A stretch of DNA of 64,000 bases from Psococerastis gibbosa (taxonomy: Eukaryota; Arthropoda; Insecta; Psocodea; Psocidae), in contig OZ020485.1 of the NCBI GenBank assembly GCA_963971405.1, forward strand, positions 41,785,469-41,849,468, written 5' to 3'. The position numbers and the translations under genes are program-made. Within the stretch, counting starts at the first letter, position 1. Each line of letters begins with the position of its first letter. Shown in pieces: positions 21,201-32,893 of the stretch. The notes beneath the pieces were generated by a model, which searched no databases, was not told the DNA's origin, and saw nothing but the letters and a program-made list of their open reading frames with translations.

Positions 21201-22102
21201 AATATATATTTCTGTTAAATTATGCAATACAAGTAATCAACATGTAATTGACAAGAAAGTATAAAGTAAAATCGTCAAAATATCGTCAAAATCAGGTGGT
21301 TCTGTCATTGTCATTGTGCTAGTGCCTCAGTGACATTGTAGAAAGCTTTCTCTAAGAGATAGTTTCTAAGCAATTTAGGGAAGTTAGAGGCATTTCTCGC
21401 CACTCTCAGTTCAATCGGGAGTTTTCTATGGTAGGCGAAACCTTGTAGTATAGGATCCTGTCGCTCACACTTGGCTGTGTGTGACTGACAAGGCCTCCCC
21501 GTTGCCTCGTGTTATAGGTGTGAGTGTCCCCGTTTTGTTTAAATGTCCTCCAAACCTCAGGCTTTAAGATATGTACAGACTTGGGGCTGTCATGATTTTT
21601 AATTATTTGAAGTGAGAGCGACAACTGTCACGAGGTCCCAGTTTTATAGCATGTAGCGCACTCCTCTTTTTTTTATTCAGCCTGAGTACAGCGTGTTATA
21701 TATAGTCCACGCAAAATGAGAAAAGTATGGACATGGAATGTTTTGATCCTGTGCAACACTGTAAACATATTACTTGCACCATTCTGTGTTACCTTGCTGC
21801 CAATATATTTTCCCTATGCAGATATAATGAAAACACATAGGACTCTTTTATTCGAATGTTGTATACAAAACGTCTAAACTTCTGTATTCTAAGTTAAATG
21901 TGAAAAGGGCATCAACGCGGATATGTCGGAAACTCGATCGTAGAGTGTCATAAAGTAATAATTGTAAGTTCATCTTAGCTTTGGTATACAGTAAATGGCC
22001 GTGACTAACACCAAATGGCCCTGTTTTTGGAGCTCAATCGGCCTATCATCCTCAGTGGCTGATACTGTTTGCGTCAAAACTTCTAAGCTTCTGAACTAAA
22101 TG
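21201..22102. other. Non-coding interval
   Basis: No gene or repeat structure recognised. Confidence 0.35.
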
Positions 22103-22105
22103 TTA

Positions 22106-22474
22106 GGTGCCCATTCCATCGATACAAAAACAGTGACGTGGTAGCAGACATTCAAGACTTAGGTGGGGTTTCCACCGACCTCGCATTGCAGAATTGACGG
22201 AAATGTTTATTTTCCTCTATGCCATAGTTAAAATTGATCAATGATCATACAGTAAAATCACAAACAAACAAACTTAAATTAAAAAATGGCGTCATGGGAT
22301 ATGTTAAGTACAAACATTTTAATAGATTTCTATAAAAAGAAAAATTCTAATTTTCGTCAATGTCATTTGCATTCTGCAATGCGAGGTCGGTGGAAACGCC
22401 ACCTAAGTCTTGAATGTCTGCTACCACGTCACCGTTTTTGTAAATAGCCCTAGCCGGTCGATGGAATGGGCGCC
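22106..22474. mobile_element. Nested Harbinger-like MITE, copy A1
   Basis: Ends GGTGCCCATTCCA and, reversed, GGCGCCCATTCCA, flanked by TTA on both sides (22103-22105 and 22475-22477). A TTA/TAA duplication points to PIF/Harbinger. Inside the outer arms (with GACGTGGTAGCAGACATTCA) sits a second pair of inverted ends starting GGTGGGGTTTCCACCGACC. The centre is AT-rich and non-coding. Length 369 bp. Confidence 0.88.
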
Positions 22475-22477
22475 TTA

Positions 22478-23504
22478 AAAAAGTAGGTACCGTATCCAGT
22501 ATATTAAATTCAGCCATACTTTTCTCATTTTGCGTGGACTATACCTGTATACCATAGTCAATACACATAATACTACAATGTACCGTACCTACTTGTGTTA
22601 CGGTATTTTCTAGTTTGAAATGTTCTTGATTTCCCATTGAAAGGATTAACAATTGAACTCACTTGAACCCCCTTTTGACAGGTCATTGAATAAGTCACGC
22701 ATCAATAACTTCAGACAATTTCCCTCGAGTGGACGGACCGTCTGGTGACTGCGGTCCTGGACAAAGGCAGAGACGCGGTTCAGGACTAAGACCTTGCTTT
22801 GGTCAAGTCCTGGAAATTGTAACTCAGTAACGTAATATCACAGTAATTGAGAGCTTTGAGACTTTTATATTTCTTTATTTTCTAAGAACACGACTCACCA
22901 CCAAACATATTCACAAAGGTTCTACAATTTTATTTATTTATTGCACAATTCATTTTTATAAGTGTACCATTTTCCTTCTAATCAGCCTCAATATAATCGT
23001 AGAAAGCTACAGCTTGCGAGTCTAAGGGTATACGTTTACAGAAACCCAAACCTCAAATTTTCTGAGCCAATTCTCAAATTAGCAGCTAGACTCGTGAATA
23101 TTGCAGTTGTTGAAGCTTTAATCACATTATAGTGGTTCATGAAATGACTGGGATAAATTTTAGAAATTTCAGCTTTCGCCATTCAAGTTAATGGTTTCAG
23201 TTTGAAACCTACGAGTGCCTAGCGTTGGCTTTGTAAAGGACACCTGGAGGACTCATTTAGCCTCTACTTTCCCTCCAAGGACTTCACTTGCGAATTCAAT
23301 TTTGTTTAATTTCGTTGGGTTTCCTCGCAGATTTTCAGTTAGATTCTGGGTATTTAATTAACCAGATCTCTGAAAACGATATTGCCATTTGCCTACCAAT
23401 ACAGTACAGTTAACTTTTATAGTCGTCCAAGTTACAATTTTTAATTCTTTTGGCTTGGCTCTGTCTAAAATTGATCATTTTAAACTTAAATTTAAAATTT
23501 GAGA
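22478..23504. other. Non-coding interval
   Basis: Nothing recognised. Confidence 0.35.
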
Positions 23505-23736
23505 TCTTTCTATCTTCTTCGTTTTCTTCAAATGCCACTTCTATCGAAGATTGTTGATCATCATTGCAATTGTAGTCATGATGACTGATGACTATGCTAG
23601 GATTTGTAATGCAGTGGATTCCTGTTGTTTTCTGCATCCTTATACCGTTGACTTTTCATTGAGTTCTTCCGCCATAGAATAGAATAGAATAGAATAGAAT
23701 AGAATAGAATAGAATAGAATAGAATAGAATAGAATA
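23505..23736 (+). repeat. Repeat family 5 fragment plus (AGAAT)n
   Basis: Bases 23505-23670 match the first part of the element at 37083-37490, including GAAGATTG-like sequence, TCATGATGACTG and CCGTTGACT-TTCATTGAGTTC. It runs into about 12 copies of the pentamer AGAAT at 23675-23736. Confidence 0.75.
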
Positions 23737-24387
23737 TCTCTGTATTGAGTCATAATATGAAACAATAGGCGTTCTAAAACCTAAGACACAATAATCACTT
23801 AAAAATTGCCTAGAGCAATATACCTAAAGAATCATGAATACCAATATACCTATAGAATTAAAATAAAAAAAAAACACCAGCTGTCCGGTCTCACATCATG
23901 GCCTTCGGGGCCAGTATCCCAACCAATCTCACTTTCCATAGGAAAAGTAGGCTCAAGCTTGCTACCCCCCCCCCCCCCCTTTATACCCGACAGGTAGTAT
24001 GTACCCTTTTTTTCTTCGTCTTTATAGTACAAAGGGTGGGAGAGGGGTGGTTGTGAGCCCACATACATGGCCGTTGCCAGAGGGGGTCCAAACCACCTGC
24101 CAACCCCCCCCCCCCTCCACCCGAAATATTCTCAGGGTACACTAGATAAAATGGAGGTTTAAATATATTGAGGTTACCTCAATGAGGTCAGATGGACGCC
24201 CCTCCGAAAAAAATTTCTGACCCCCTTCTTGCCCAATTCCACTCCCTTCTCCCTGCATTCACCTACTGAACCATCAAAACGCGGTTTTTAAGTAGTAATA
24301 AGAAACACAGCCTGCTGCTTGTTGCATGCCTGTAACGTTTAAGTAGTAGAAGGAGGTTGAAATAGTCAAATAGTATAGACATATACC
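23737..24387. other. Non-coding interval with single hAT-like end
   Basis: CATGGCCGTTGCCAGAG at about 24065 resembles the left end of the MITE at 42286, but I found no matching right end. C-runs lie at 23965 and 24106. Confidence 0.45.
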
Positions 24388-24556
24388 CAGGGACGGATCC
24401 AGCCCATTTTTTTGGGGGGGTAGCTGAGGGTCAAAATAGGAAAAACTTATGTAGGATCCACTAAATTAGAGAGTAATAACTTAATTTACAATAGATTTAC
24501 CAAATTTTGGGGGGGGCAGCTACCCCCCTACCCCCCCCCCCCTGTATACGTCCTTG
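24388..24556. mobile_element. hAT-type MITE (CAGGGACGGATCC end)
   Basis: Left end CAGGGACGGATCCAG and right end, reversed, CAAGGACGTATACAG. The perfect 8-bp duplication CATATACC lies at 24380-24387 and 24557-24564. Length 169 bp, with G-runs after the left end and long C-runs before the right end. Confidence 0.9.
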
Positions 24557-24564
24557 CATATACC

Positions 24565-25229
24565 AAATAAAGGATGAGTAAGGTAGCCTAACAACCCAAT
24601 CTCTTGACCTAAACAGTCAAGATGGCGTTTAGCATAGTAAGTTACCGTAATGCTGAATAAGTTTGCACATGAAAAAGAAAAGCGGCAAAAACTTGCTAAA
24701 TTTGCATGGTCCTCGGAGGTGAAGTAAACTTTCAAACTTTATTGGAAGTTGAAAAGAAAATTGTGGAAAACAAATGTAAATGAGAACCAGGTAAATAAGG
24801 GGAAATGTTCCCTTTTTTGAAGTTATGGCGGGGAAACGGGTCTGGTTGTTTCTCTAGCTATCAAGTATTTATTGCCCCTGAATTTTTTTTAAGCCGGAAA
24901 CGTCTGACCGCCAGAGCAGACTGTCCAATATCCAGTTTCCTTATGTAGCCAATTTTATTGCTTCTGATGAAAAGATTGAGAAATATTACTTTTACTACAA
25001 TTCTTATATCAAAATACGATATGGGACTTCTTGTGTAGGTGTAAGTCTGGCACCAAAGATTACCGACTTTTTCATACTGTGCATTGTACATTCATCAATA
25101 CCATAGCTAATTTATTTCATATTTAGTTATTTTTTATTCTGTCTTACACATTGTACCCCATTGTGAGACTAACTCGTTTTATATTATTTTAATAAAATTA
25201 CTGAGATCTACGATATACGATGGATTTAA
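24565..25229. other. Non-coding interval
   Basis: Nothing recognised. Confidence 0.35.
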
Positions 25230-25416
25230 ATAAATAAATAAATTTTGACTTTTTTTGTTCTATTACTAATCCAATCTAGTGGAGTTACACTCAACTAGAC
25301 GGGACTACCTGCCTTACATGCCCTCCGAAGCATAGCCAGAAAATGGAGCTAGTGTAGGAACCAATAACATTTTCGTGTGAAAGTTGGAGTCTGTACCACT
25401 ACTCTACATGTCCTGT
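25230..25416 (-). mobile_element. tRNA-derived SINE, family I, copy 3
   Basis: Degenerate reverse copy of the 9375 element. Tail, body (TTACTAATCCAATCTAGTGG) and head (ACTCTACATGTCCTG) are in the same order as at 13349-13588. The B box is damaged. Confidence 0.8.
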
Positions 25417-25564
25417 TCGGACTCAGGAGGTTCCCATCACGATTCATCGCTAGAAAAGCCTGGGTACGGAATACTGCACAGAGCCACAATGTATCCAGTA
25501 TTACTTGTCGATACTTCACTAGTGGTATTTACTACTTTCATACTAGTAAGTACTTATTTAGTTA

Positions 25565-25640
25565 CTTATCGTGGGTTTGAATCCCGTCAAGCCCAGTTTT
25601 TTCCAAGTCCTCTAATTTCGGTTACTATCGCAGTTTACGG
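25565..25640 (+). mobile_element. SINE family II fragment
   Basis: Starts inside the head at the B box (GTGGGTTTGAATCCCG) and runs into the CTCTAATTTCGGTTAC body. The 5' part is missing. Confidence 0.65.
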
Positions 25641-26718
25641 TACGGTAAGTACTGTACTGTATGTAAATCATATACTCGTAGCTCATGGAAATTACCTCAT
25701 GACGCTAACTTAAGACTATCCGAAATATTTAAGTCTTGATATAAGAATATGAAGTTACCCTGTCTATAACCCACGTTTCCGGTATTAGAAAATATTTGGC
25801 AGATATTTGGAATCTGTTTGAAGGTTAGACTATAAATTTAGGCTGTGCAAACGCAAGCGGAGCAAGACTCTATGACACCTGGGGTGAGGCCCATTCGATT
25901 AAAACCCGATAAACTGTCAAGTAAGCTATGTTTCGGGTGCCCCCTGTTCTTTTTGGTCAGTCTATTAGGAACTGCAAGGCTGACTGAGTTGTGATTCTGA
26001 ACATTCCACTATGTTCTCGAACATCTCTGGGTTTGTGCCATTCAATAGTGGTGATGTAGGTTGATACCCGTTACAGCTAATAACCGAAATTTTCGATCTG
26101 CGACGCTGTAATCACATATAAGGGTTGTCTACTCGCCGCGTTAGGTAACCTACCACACTTATGAATAGCTTGACGAGCGGTAGTAAAAAGTTCCAAACTG
26201 ATTCTGAAACAAAGTACAATAAAAGATAGGTAATTATTTCATCAAGAAATGTGCCGGAAGACAATCTATCCTATTTTGTTGAGCTTGAGTTGCTAAGTCA
26301 AACAAGCCAAAATAATGAAGCAATGTTCCAAGTTTGAACAAGTTTTTGAAGAGGAAAGATGAAAGTACTGTTGGGATGCAACCTTCGAGAAGGAAAGAAA
26401 CGCGGAGCCGGAAGTTTCGAGTGCTGACAATACAATACAAACTACAAATTTCGTTTTTCGCCAGCAGGAAACTTTTTTGAAACAACAATCAACCATCAAG
26501 TCCAGTTAACTTCTCAAAGATTGTTTCAAAGAAAGCATAACTCATTTTTTAGGTTTCCGTGTGTTCTGAAAATATACCCTCTTACTGATTTTCTTCAATA
26601 TTTGTTATGGTACTAATTTTCTGTACATAATATGGACGGCCGAAAAGAGATACTGAATAATTGTAAGTCATGGAAAATTCGGGAACAATTTAGCAATTTA
26701 AAATTTGAGAATAATTCA
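25641..26718. other. Interval with short repeat pair (family C)
   Basis: 25934-25993 (CGGGTGCCCCCTGTTCTT, GGTCAGTCT, GGCTGACTGAGTTGTG) is shared with 48019-48078. Nothing else recognised. Confidence 0.5.
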
Positions 26719-26839
26719 ATGAATGTACCCGATTGATCTCTTCAGTCGCCTCTGTTGGTTAGGACCCATGTTGAGTTACGACACTTCTCAAATTGCATGG
26801 CGTGTATAGACTTGCACAAGTACCTGCCATCGAAGGCGT
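26719..26839 (+). repeat. Dispersed repeat family 3, copy 3
   Basis: Same start (AATGAATGTACCCGATTGA) and central GAGTTACGACACTTCT block as copy 1, with a small internal deletion near the right end. Confidence 0.82.
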
Positions 26840-27298
26840 TAACTCTATTGTGAATTTTATTTTTGAACCTGTTATGAAATTAGTAGCCGTAAAAAAAAGC
26901 AAAAAGGAGAGTCAGTTCAATTTTCTACTGAGAAAAACTCGTAAAGCAAATATATATATAATATATAGTGTACGGGTACGTCTTTTTGTATTGCTGGCCT
27001 TCCCCAAATGTACTTTTCTGCGTCCCTCTCCCCTTGGAAAACTTAATTATTATATTATATTATATAATCCTTTCACTACCGAGAAGGGACAAAAGACTTC
27101 CACAACTTTTGGGAACTATGACGTTAGGGAGTCGAAAATTATTATTATTAATTATAATTAGGTCGATGAAATTTCCTCAAAATACTGCAGTAACATTTTT
27201 CTCCACATCTTTCTCAAACATTTACGTATAATATTTATAAGCCGATCGTCCCCTGTTACGTTCATTACAACTCGTTGCATACCACACCGTATACTCTA
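26840..27298. other. Non-coding interval
   Basis: AT-rich; nothing recognised. Confidence 0.35.
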
Positions 27299-27517
27299 CA
27301 GTACCGGATTAACCCATGGGCACTTGGGGCACCGGCCCACAGTCCCCCACAAACGATTTTTTTTTTAATTAAAATAAAAATAAAAATTGATAGCAATTTC
27401 CAAAATTTTGAAATTGGCTGGAAATTTAACGTTTTTTTTTTGCTGCAATGTTGGTAGACAGTGTTTGCACCCACAGCCCCCACATATCTTGTGCCCACAG
27501 GGGTTAACCTGGCACTG
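27299..27517. mobile_element. hAT-type MITE related to the 51975 hAT
   Basis: Inverted ends CAGTACCGGATTAACCC and CAGTGCCAGGTTAACCC. They resemble the CAGTGCCGGGTTTGG ends of the complete hAT at 51975-55802, and both elements have CCCAC-rich sequence just inside. An 8-bp duplication is not convincing here (about half the bases agree), suggesting age. Length 219 bp. Confidence 0.72.
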
Positions 27518-28566
27518 ACACTTATATACTATACTTGACACGGCTGTTATAAAAAACAGTGATTTCCGGTGCATAATTGCCTCAAATATTGTATTCTGTG
27601 TGCTTACCTACCTGAATCAATGAGCTTAAATTTAGACTCTGATTACATTATATCGATTTTCATCAAGGAAAGTGCAGTGTTACACTTTTCAGTTTCGGGA
27701 TTTAGTACTCGAACGTACTCGCTGTGCGTTTAGATGATAAGGTTGGATAAGTTTAGGCTCTAGTTCAGTTCATTCGGAAACTTTTAGATAATGCTGTGAT
27801 GGATGGATGAATGAGTTCCATTAAAAAAGAACCGGGACAATCACAGTAACTAGGCATCTCTGCTATGCTTCCAAAATAATGTACAGAACTTGTGAACCCG
27901 TACATGCTTATGCTATGCTCATGCATATCAATTAGTATAGATACCGACATACCGTAATAGTTGCATGGTAAATAATTGTCCCATGGTTAAATATTGGCTG
28001 ACGATAGATTTTCATAATAGTCATGACTCTGGATTGATCGATTGGACAATTGCATAATATAGAATGGGCAGGCCAATAATATTACACAATAATGTAATAA
28101 TATATAAATATAATATAATAATTGTGGTATGGTATGCATTGGAGCTCGGATTATCTATAATATCTTCAAAAAATATTTTTTCTTCAAAGTCTTGCTATGG
28201 AAATCACCCTGTTCTGATATATAACATACTTGAATTAAAAAACATCGATAGATGCTGTAAGATAATCTTTTTATAGTTGTCTCAAATCACAATAAATTAT
28301 TACAATTGCACCCACACGCAAACCAAATAGAGCTAAACATACTTGTAGTATATAAATAAACAATTAAGCGTAACGAGATTTTTAATTTTTAAATAATCAT
28401 TCATCCAAATTAAAAGTCAACATACCTTCTTAATGCAACTTAGCTCAACATCCTGTTCCTAATGACTGTATGGTTTAAAATAAGAGACCCCCTGTCAAAG
28501 TTTTGAAATTCAGGCCATAATATACTGTAGGTACTGTTCCTGAGTACCCCTACTGTGAAGTTGCAA
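27518..28566. other. Non-coding interval
   Basis: AT-rich. Nothing recognised apart from a weak similarity of 27960-28180 to 32375-32560. Confidence 0.35.
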
Positions 28567-28760
28567 CAATGGCGGATCCACGGGGAGGTCACGGGTGTCA
28601 TACCCTCCCCCCCCCCCCCCCAATGAGTACATTCATAAGATAGCCTAGTAAAAATATTTTATACAAAAACGATTTCTCGGTAGGTTGGGGTATAGGCACA
28701 CCCCTAAGAATACAACTTGTGACCCCCTCCCCCCTAAATTTTCCGCTGGATCTGCCCTTG
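28567..28760. mobile_element. hAT-type MITE, 194 bp
   Basis: Ends CAATGGCGGATCC and, reversed, CAAGGGCAGATCC. The 8-bp duplications AGTTGCAA and AATTGCAA (28559-28566, 28761-28768) differ at one base. It has the same length as the element at 30979-31172 and similar ends. Confidence 0.82.
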
Positions 28761-28768
28761 AATTGCAA

Positions 28769-29224
28769 GTAGTTGAAACTTGAAAAGCCGGACTCACGGT
28801 ACAAGTAGGTAAATGTGTACCGCTGTGTAGGTCTCCGCTGAATGATTATTTTCGCGTCAACGATCAACGCCGGTTGCTCTGGCAGACCAGGGTGGTTTGT
28901 TGAGATGTCAGCAGTGTCTTGTTCAAGTACGTCACGTCCCGCACACAAACAGAGAACAAGTCAGCAGAAGACGTCCCCTCGTCAATAGACAATCCCGCTG
29001 CCGCTGAATTAGCAATGTTAATTCAACAGACAGCTCAATCACAGGATACAGCCAGTGCTCGCTCGGCTACGAAATTATATATATGACATTGTCAGAATTG
29101 TAAATTAATTTAACACCTCAGAAATGAGTATGCCTACTGTATCTAGTATTTCGCAATAGGTACGCAGTAGCTCTTGCCTATTGACATCGATAATGTTGAA
29201 AATATAGAGAAAAGCTCCGCTATA
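28769..29224. other. Non-coding interval
   Basis: Nothing recognised. Confidence 0.35.
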
Positions 29225-29465
29225 AGCTGACTCAGCTAGGGCTGAGCTAGCGGGGTCGCAGATGGTGGATAGCGAAAAGGCCACCAGATATGGGGACTAG
29301 CTGCGAATGTAACGAATAAGCAGTCCCCGACCAAGCAGCAGCATAATCGGAGGGTGTGGTGGCATGTCTGGTGGTGCAGGTTTGTCTGGAAGAAGCCATA
29401 GTAGCCCGAGGATGACTAAGTGACGGTGCCAATAGTTGCCGCCACTAAAAAAGCAACCACTATAT
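29225..29465 (-). repeat. Repeat family 5, 3' part
   Basis: In reverse complement this matches 37295-37485, including TAGTGGTTGCTT, TTAGTGGCGGCAAC, GTCATCCTCGGG and CCTGCACCACCAGAC. No coding frame recognised. Confidence 0.78.
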
Positions 29466-30091
29466 CTCTGGTAAAGGTAACATACTGCGTCGAACCCTTA
29501 GCTAACCTCGAAGTTATGTATATAAAGGTAAAACGCAAGGGGAAGCACGGGAAAATATCAAGGGAAATGGCAAAGGTTGGCAAAGAAAATGTGAATTTTT
29601 GATGCCGAATATAAAAAAAAAAAATTCCGGCAGGCAGGCCTGCCCACAACTGTCTCAATATATTCAGTCATTCATTCATCATAATAGCTTTATTGTGACT
29701 GTGGTATATACTGTATATGAGGAGAATCTTAAAGCTCAAATTCTATCACCACTTTTTGCCGCTTCATTTTTGACGCTGCGGACCAGTGGACGCATGTCTT
29801 GCCCAACGGGTTTTATCCCACTTTTTCAGGCGGTGAGACTAATGGAATGTCATTATAAATTAGGTCAGACCAGACTTTTTCTGCAACCTAAGTTGGATAT
29901 TACGTAGTAGTTTTTATTTTTCCTCTCAAAATCTTCTATAATAATAATAATATTCTATCTAGTATCAGCCATTTTATTTCGGGGGGGGGGGGAGGGGTTT
30001 AAACCCCCATGAACCCCCCTTGGCTACGGCCTTGTAGTAGGCCACCGCTCGCTACTGGATATTATGAAATTCACTAGAAAATACGGTAAGG
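29466..30091. other. Non-coding interval
   Basis: Near 29980-30023 a G-run, C-run and CTTGGCTACGGCCTTG resemble the right end of a hAT MITE; the left end is not found. Confidence 0.4.
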
Positions 30092-30250
30092 AAAGCGGTT
30101 TCAGTGGGCCAAATATGGAGATTATTTTTAATCATAATGTGTGGGATTAAAAATGTAAACAAGATAATTTTAGAATGTAAATTGCTATTCAAAATTGTTT
30201 TGTTTACCTTTTTAAACCTAAGAAGAATTTCAGACTAAATAGCGTAGTAG
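30092..30250. mobile_element. TIR family F, copy F1 (worn)
   Basis: Shares the GGGATTAAAAATGTAAAC, AAGATAATTTT and TGCTATTCAAAATTGTTTTG blocks with F2-F4. The right end is strongly diverged. Non-coding. Confidence 0.6.
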
Positions 30251-30257
30251 AACTGCA

Positions 30258-30428
30258 GCAGCCTGATCGAGGCGATTATAATACCGGTATTTATTTAATC
30301 CCCTGGTAGTAAAATTGTAAAAAAGATAATTTTGTAATGGAAAGTGCTATTCAAAATTTGTTTGTTTACAGTTATAATCCTAGGGTATTTATTTAACCCC
30401 GGTATTATAATCGCCTCGATCAGGCTGC
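30258..30428. mobile_element. TIR family F, copy F2
   Basis: About 30-bp perfect terminal inverted repeats (GCAGCCTGATCGAGGCGATT and onward to CCGG) enclose the family core (AAGATAATTTT, GGAAAGTGCTATTCAAAA). It is non-coding and 171 bp long. The target duplication is unclear. Confidence 0.75.
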
Positions 30429-30978
30429 AGATGAGTATTTTTCGTTCCCACAGTTGCATTGAATGAATCAGCGATATAGGGACAGGGTACAACGAAGAAA
30501 GTTGCCCGAGGTTAGTGAATTGCCGGAGTAGAGGGATGTTTTCAAGTGCACTGATGCGTCTCGCATTTGTGCAAGGGAGGCTGCTCGCATTATGGCGGGT
30601 TATCCTGAAAAACCAGCTACCCCTGGCTAAGTGCCGATCCTTGTCAACCCGGCTTAACATTCCCTATAGTCTGTTCAGACAAAACCTATCAACTGTCACT
30701 CACTGCCGTGCTGTTTTGAAAGCTTTATGCCATTTCCATACGTTTCTGGTGATTTTAGCAAAACCCCTTGGGCGTTTGATGAGGAAAGTGCCCTCAAGAG
30801 GACAAGAGCTTTAGCTTTTAGGGGTAACTTACGGCTCATTCATATATTGTTGTAAGCTTAATGCAGAAACAGTATAACAATATAAATTGAAAAAACGGAC
30901 GGGACGTAACAACTTCACAATAAGTATTGAAAAGTATAAATTTGCTGAAAGAAGTCGAATTTTTTAATCACCGTGCCT
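30429..30978. other. Non-coding interval
   Basis: Nothing recognised; the 121- and 99-residue frames here have no familiar motif and overlap on opposite strands. Confidence 0.35.
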
Positions 30979-31172
30979 TAAGGGCGGATTTTGGGGGGGT
31001 CAGAGGGTCCGGACCCCCCCCCCACCAAAATATAAATAAAATAACGTACACTAGATAACAATAGGTTTACAGTGGTGGCAATTAAAATTAATTATGTTTT
31101 TTAATGTATAATCCACTGAACCTACCCGCTGACCCCCCCCCCCCCATAAATTCGAAGCCAAATCCGCCCTTG
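30979..31172. mobile_element. hAT-type MITE, 194 bp
   Basis: Inverted ends TAAGGGCGGATTTTGG and, reversed, CAAGGGCGGATTTGG, with a perfect 8-bp duplication CCGTGCCT (30971-30978, 31173-31180). Inside the left end a G-run is followed by GGGTCCGGACCC, itself palindromic. Confidence 0.92.
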
Positions 31173-31180
31173 CCGTGCCT

Positions 31181-31611
31181 GCTCCAGCTGAGTCCGGTAT
31201 ACCTATTGGATCAGGAGTTCCCAACCTTTTTTTGTCCGCGGACCACTGGATTATTTTATGATTTTCCGTGGACCACCATAGCTGTAACAGGAAAATCTTC
31301 CAATTCTAGGTTGATTTGTGCCTATAATTACATACTATTAATATTTTATTACATGCTTAGGACTGGCATCGGTCGGATTTTATAGTTCAGTGCCAAGTCT
31401 ATCTGTATTTTACTTCAAATTTCAAATATCTCAGCTAATTTATTTTCTTATTTCTTTCTTTGGTCAATGGACCACCTGATATATGTCTGTGGACAACCGG
31501 TGGTCCATGGACCACAGTTTGGGAACCTCTGTATTGACTGTATTAGATATTAAGACGGTGTGTCAAGTAAAAGATTCGAAATTGGGCTCTGGGCGAAGTC
31601 GGGACCCTATC
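31181..31611. other. Non-coding interval
   Basis: Contains a GGACCAC-rich stretch in both orientations (31240-31275 and 31465-31520), so a weak inverted repeat may be present. No gene. Confidence 0.4.
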
Positions 31612-31789
31612 ATGAGTAGAGGACGAAGAACGCAATGATCCACAGTAAAATACTTTAATAAAATAAAATAAAATAAATAAATAAAATAAAATCCATCATG
31701 AGACATGTTGATGATGGATTTTATCCGAAACCGGTCACTATTAAAGTATTTTACTGCGGATCATTGCGTTCTTCTTCCTCTACTCATGA
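31612..31789. repeat. Inverted repeat with (AAATA)n loop
   Basis: Arms of about 48 bp (31612-31660 and 31738-31789) contain GAACGCAATGATCC / GGATCATTGCGTTC and the TACTTTA / TAAAGTA blocks. The loop holds an (AAATA)n microsatellite and the motif CCGAAACCGGTCA. Confidence 0.75.
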
Positions 31790-31860
31790 TGTTCTCCAAG
31801 TTCCACGAAGTCACCGAGGAAACTCTCAAAAGGAGTCGGGAGTCGGGACCCTACCTATAA

Positions 31861-32251
31861 GGCGGGGATTCCACCGACCGGCTAGGGCTAAATACAAAAA
31901 CGGTGACGTGGCAGCAGACATTCAAGACTTAGGCGGGGTTTCCACCGACCTCGCATTGCAGAATGCAAATGACATTGACGGAAATGTTTGTTTTCCTCTA
32001 TGTCATAGTTAAAATTGATCAATGATCATACAGTAAAATCACAAACAAACTAAAATAAAAAAATGGCGTCATGGGATATGTTAAGTACAAACATTTTAAT
32101 AGATTTCTATAAAAAGAAAAATTCTAATTTCCGTCAATGTCATTTGCATTCTGCAATGCGAGGTCTGTGGAAACCCCGCCTAAGTCTTGAATGTCTGCTA
32201 CCACGTCACCGTTTTTGTATTTAGCCCTAGCCGGTCGGTGGAATCCCCGCC
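31861..32251. mobile_element. Nested Harbinger-like MITE, copy A2
   Basis: Ends GGCGGGGATTCCACCG on both sides, flanked by TAA (31858-31860, 32252-32254). It has the same nested organisation as A1, with intact outer and inner arms. Length 391 bp, the best-preserved copy. Confidence 0.92.
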
Positions 32252-32254
32252 TAA

Positions 32255-32893
32255 ACGCTATGAAAAATTAACAGTCAATATCCTCAGAAATTAAAAAAAA
32301 ATAACCGGTATGAGTGAACCCACACACGTACATACACATTCCTATTTATCAATTAGGATAGGTGCTGCACTACTTCCATGGTAAATAATTGTCCTTGTGT
32401 TAAACTTCGGTTGCCTCGAATTTCCTTATCCCAAAGCGCTGAATTTAATAATGGGACGATGTATTGTCTAGAACGGGCACCATTATAATACAATACATCA
32501 CAGTATGTACTCGGGCATGAATTAATAATAATTTCTTCAAAAAATAATTTTTAATTTAAAGCTAAAACTTTGTTTTGAAGCTATCTATCCGGGTTTGTTA
32601 CTCTATTGAACGCCTTAACATACCTGAAGTTAGAAAGCAGCGATAAAAAGACCCCGCAGAAAAATAATAGGAGTCTATCGAATTCGGCAATTCTTATAGC
32701 TAAGAATATCGGCGACTGGGTACATAAAGTAAACAATAACGTTATAGAGAGCCCTTCAATATTTCAGACGAGAAAAAATGCAAATTTACCTCGAAAGCTT
32801 GAAATTTTTATGAAGTCTTCTAAAGACTATTCCGATAGGGTCACGGCATAGGATCGAGATGTTAAGTAATTTTGTCAAAATAACTCAGATATA
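32255..32893. other. Non-coding interval
   Basis: An 81-residue frame at 32606-32851 has no recognised motif and is not called as a gene. Confidence 0.35.

Noticed and set aside
29980-30025. Complete hAT MITE
   Set aside because: Only a right-end-like CTTGGCTACGGCCTTG and C-run are visible; no left end or 8-bp duplication found.
32606-32851. 81-residue plus-strand frame as a small gene
   Set aside because: No motif, no splice or promoter support, and its length is within chance expectation for this composition.
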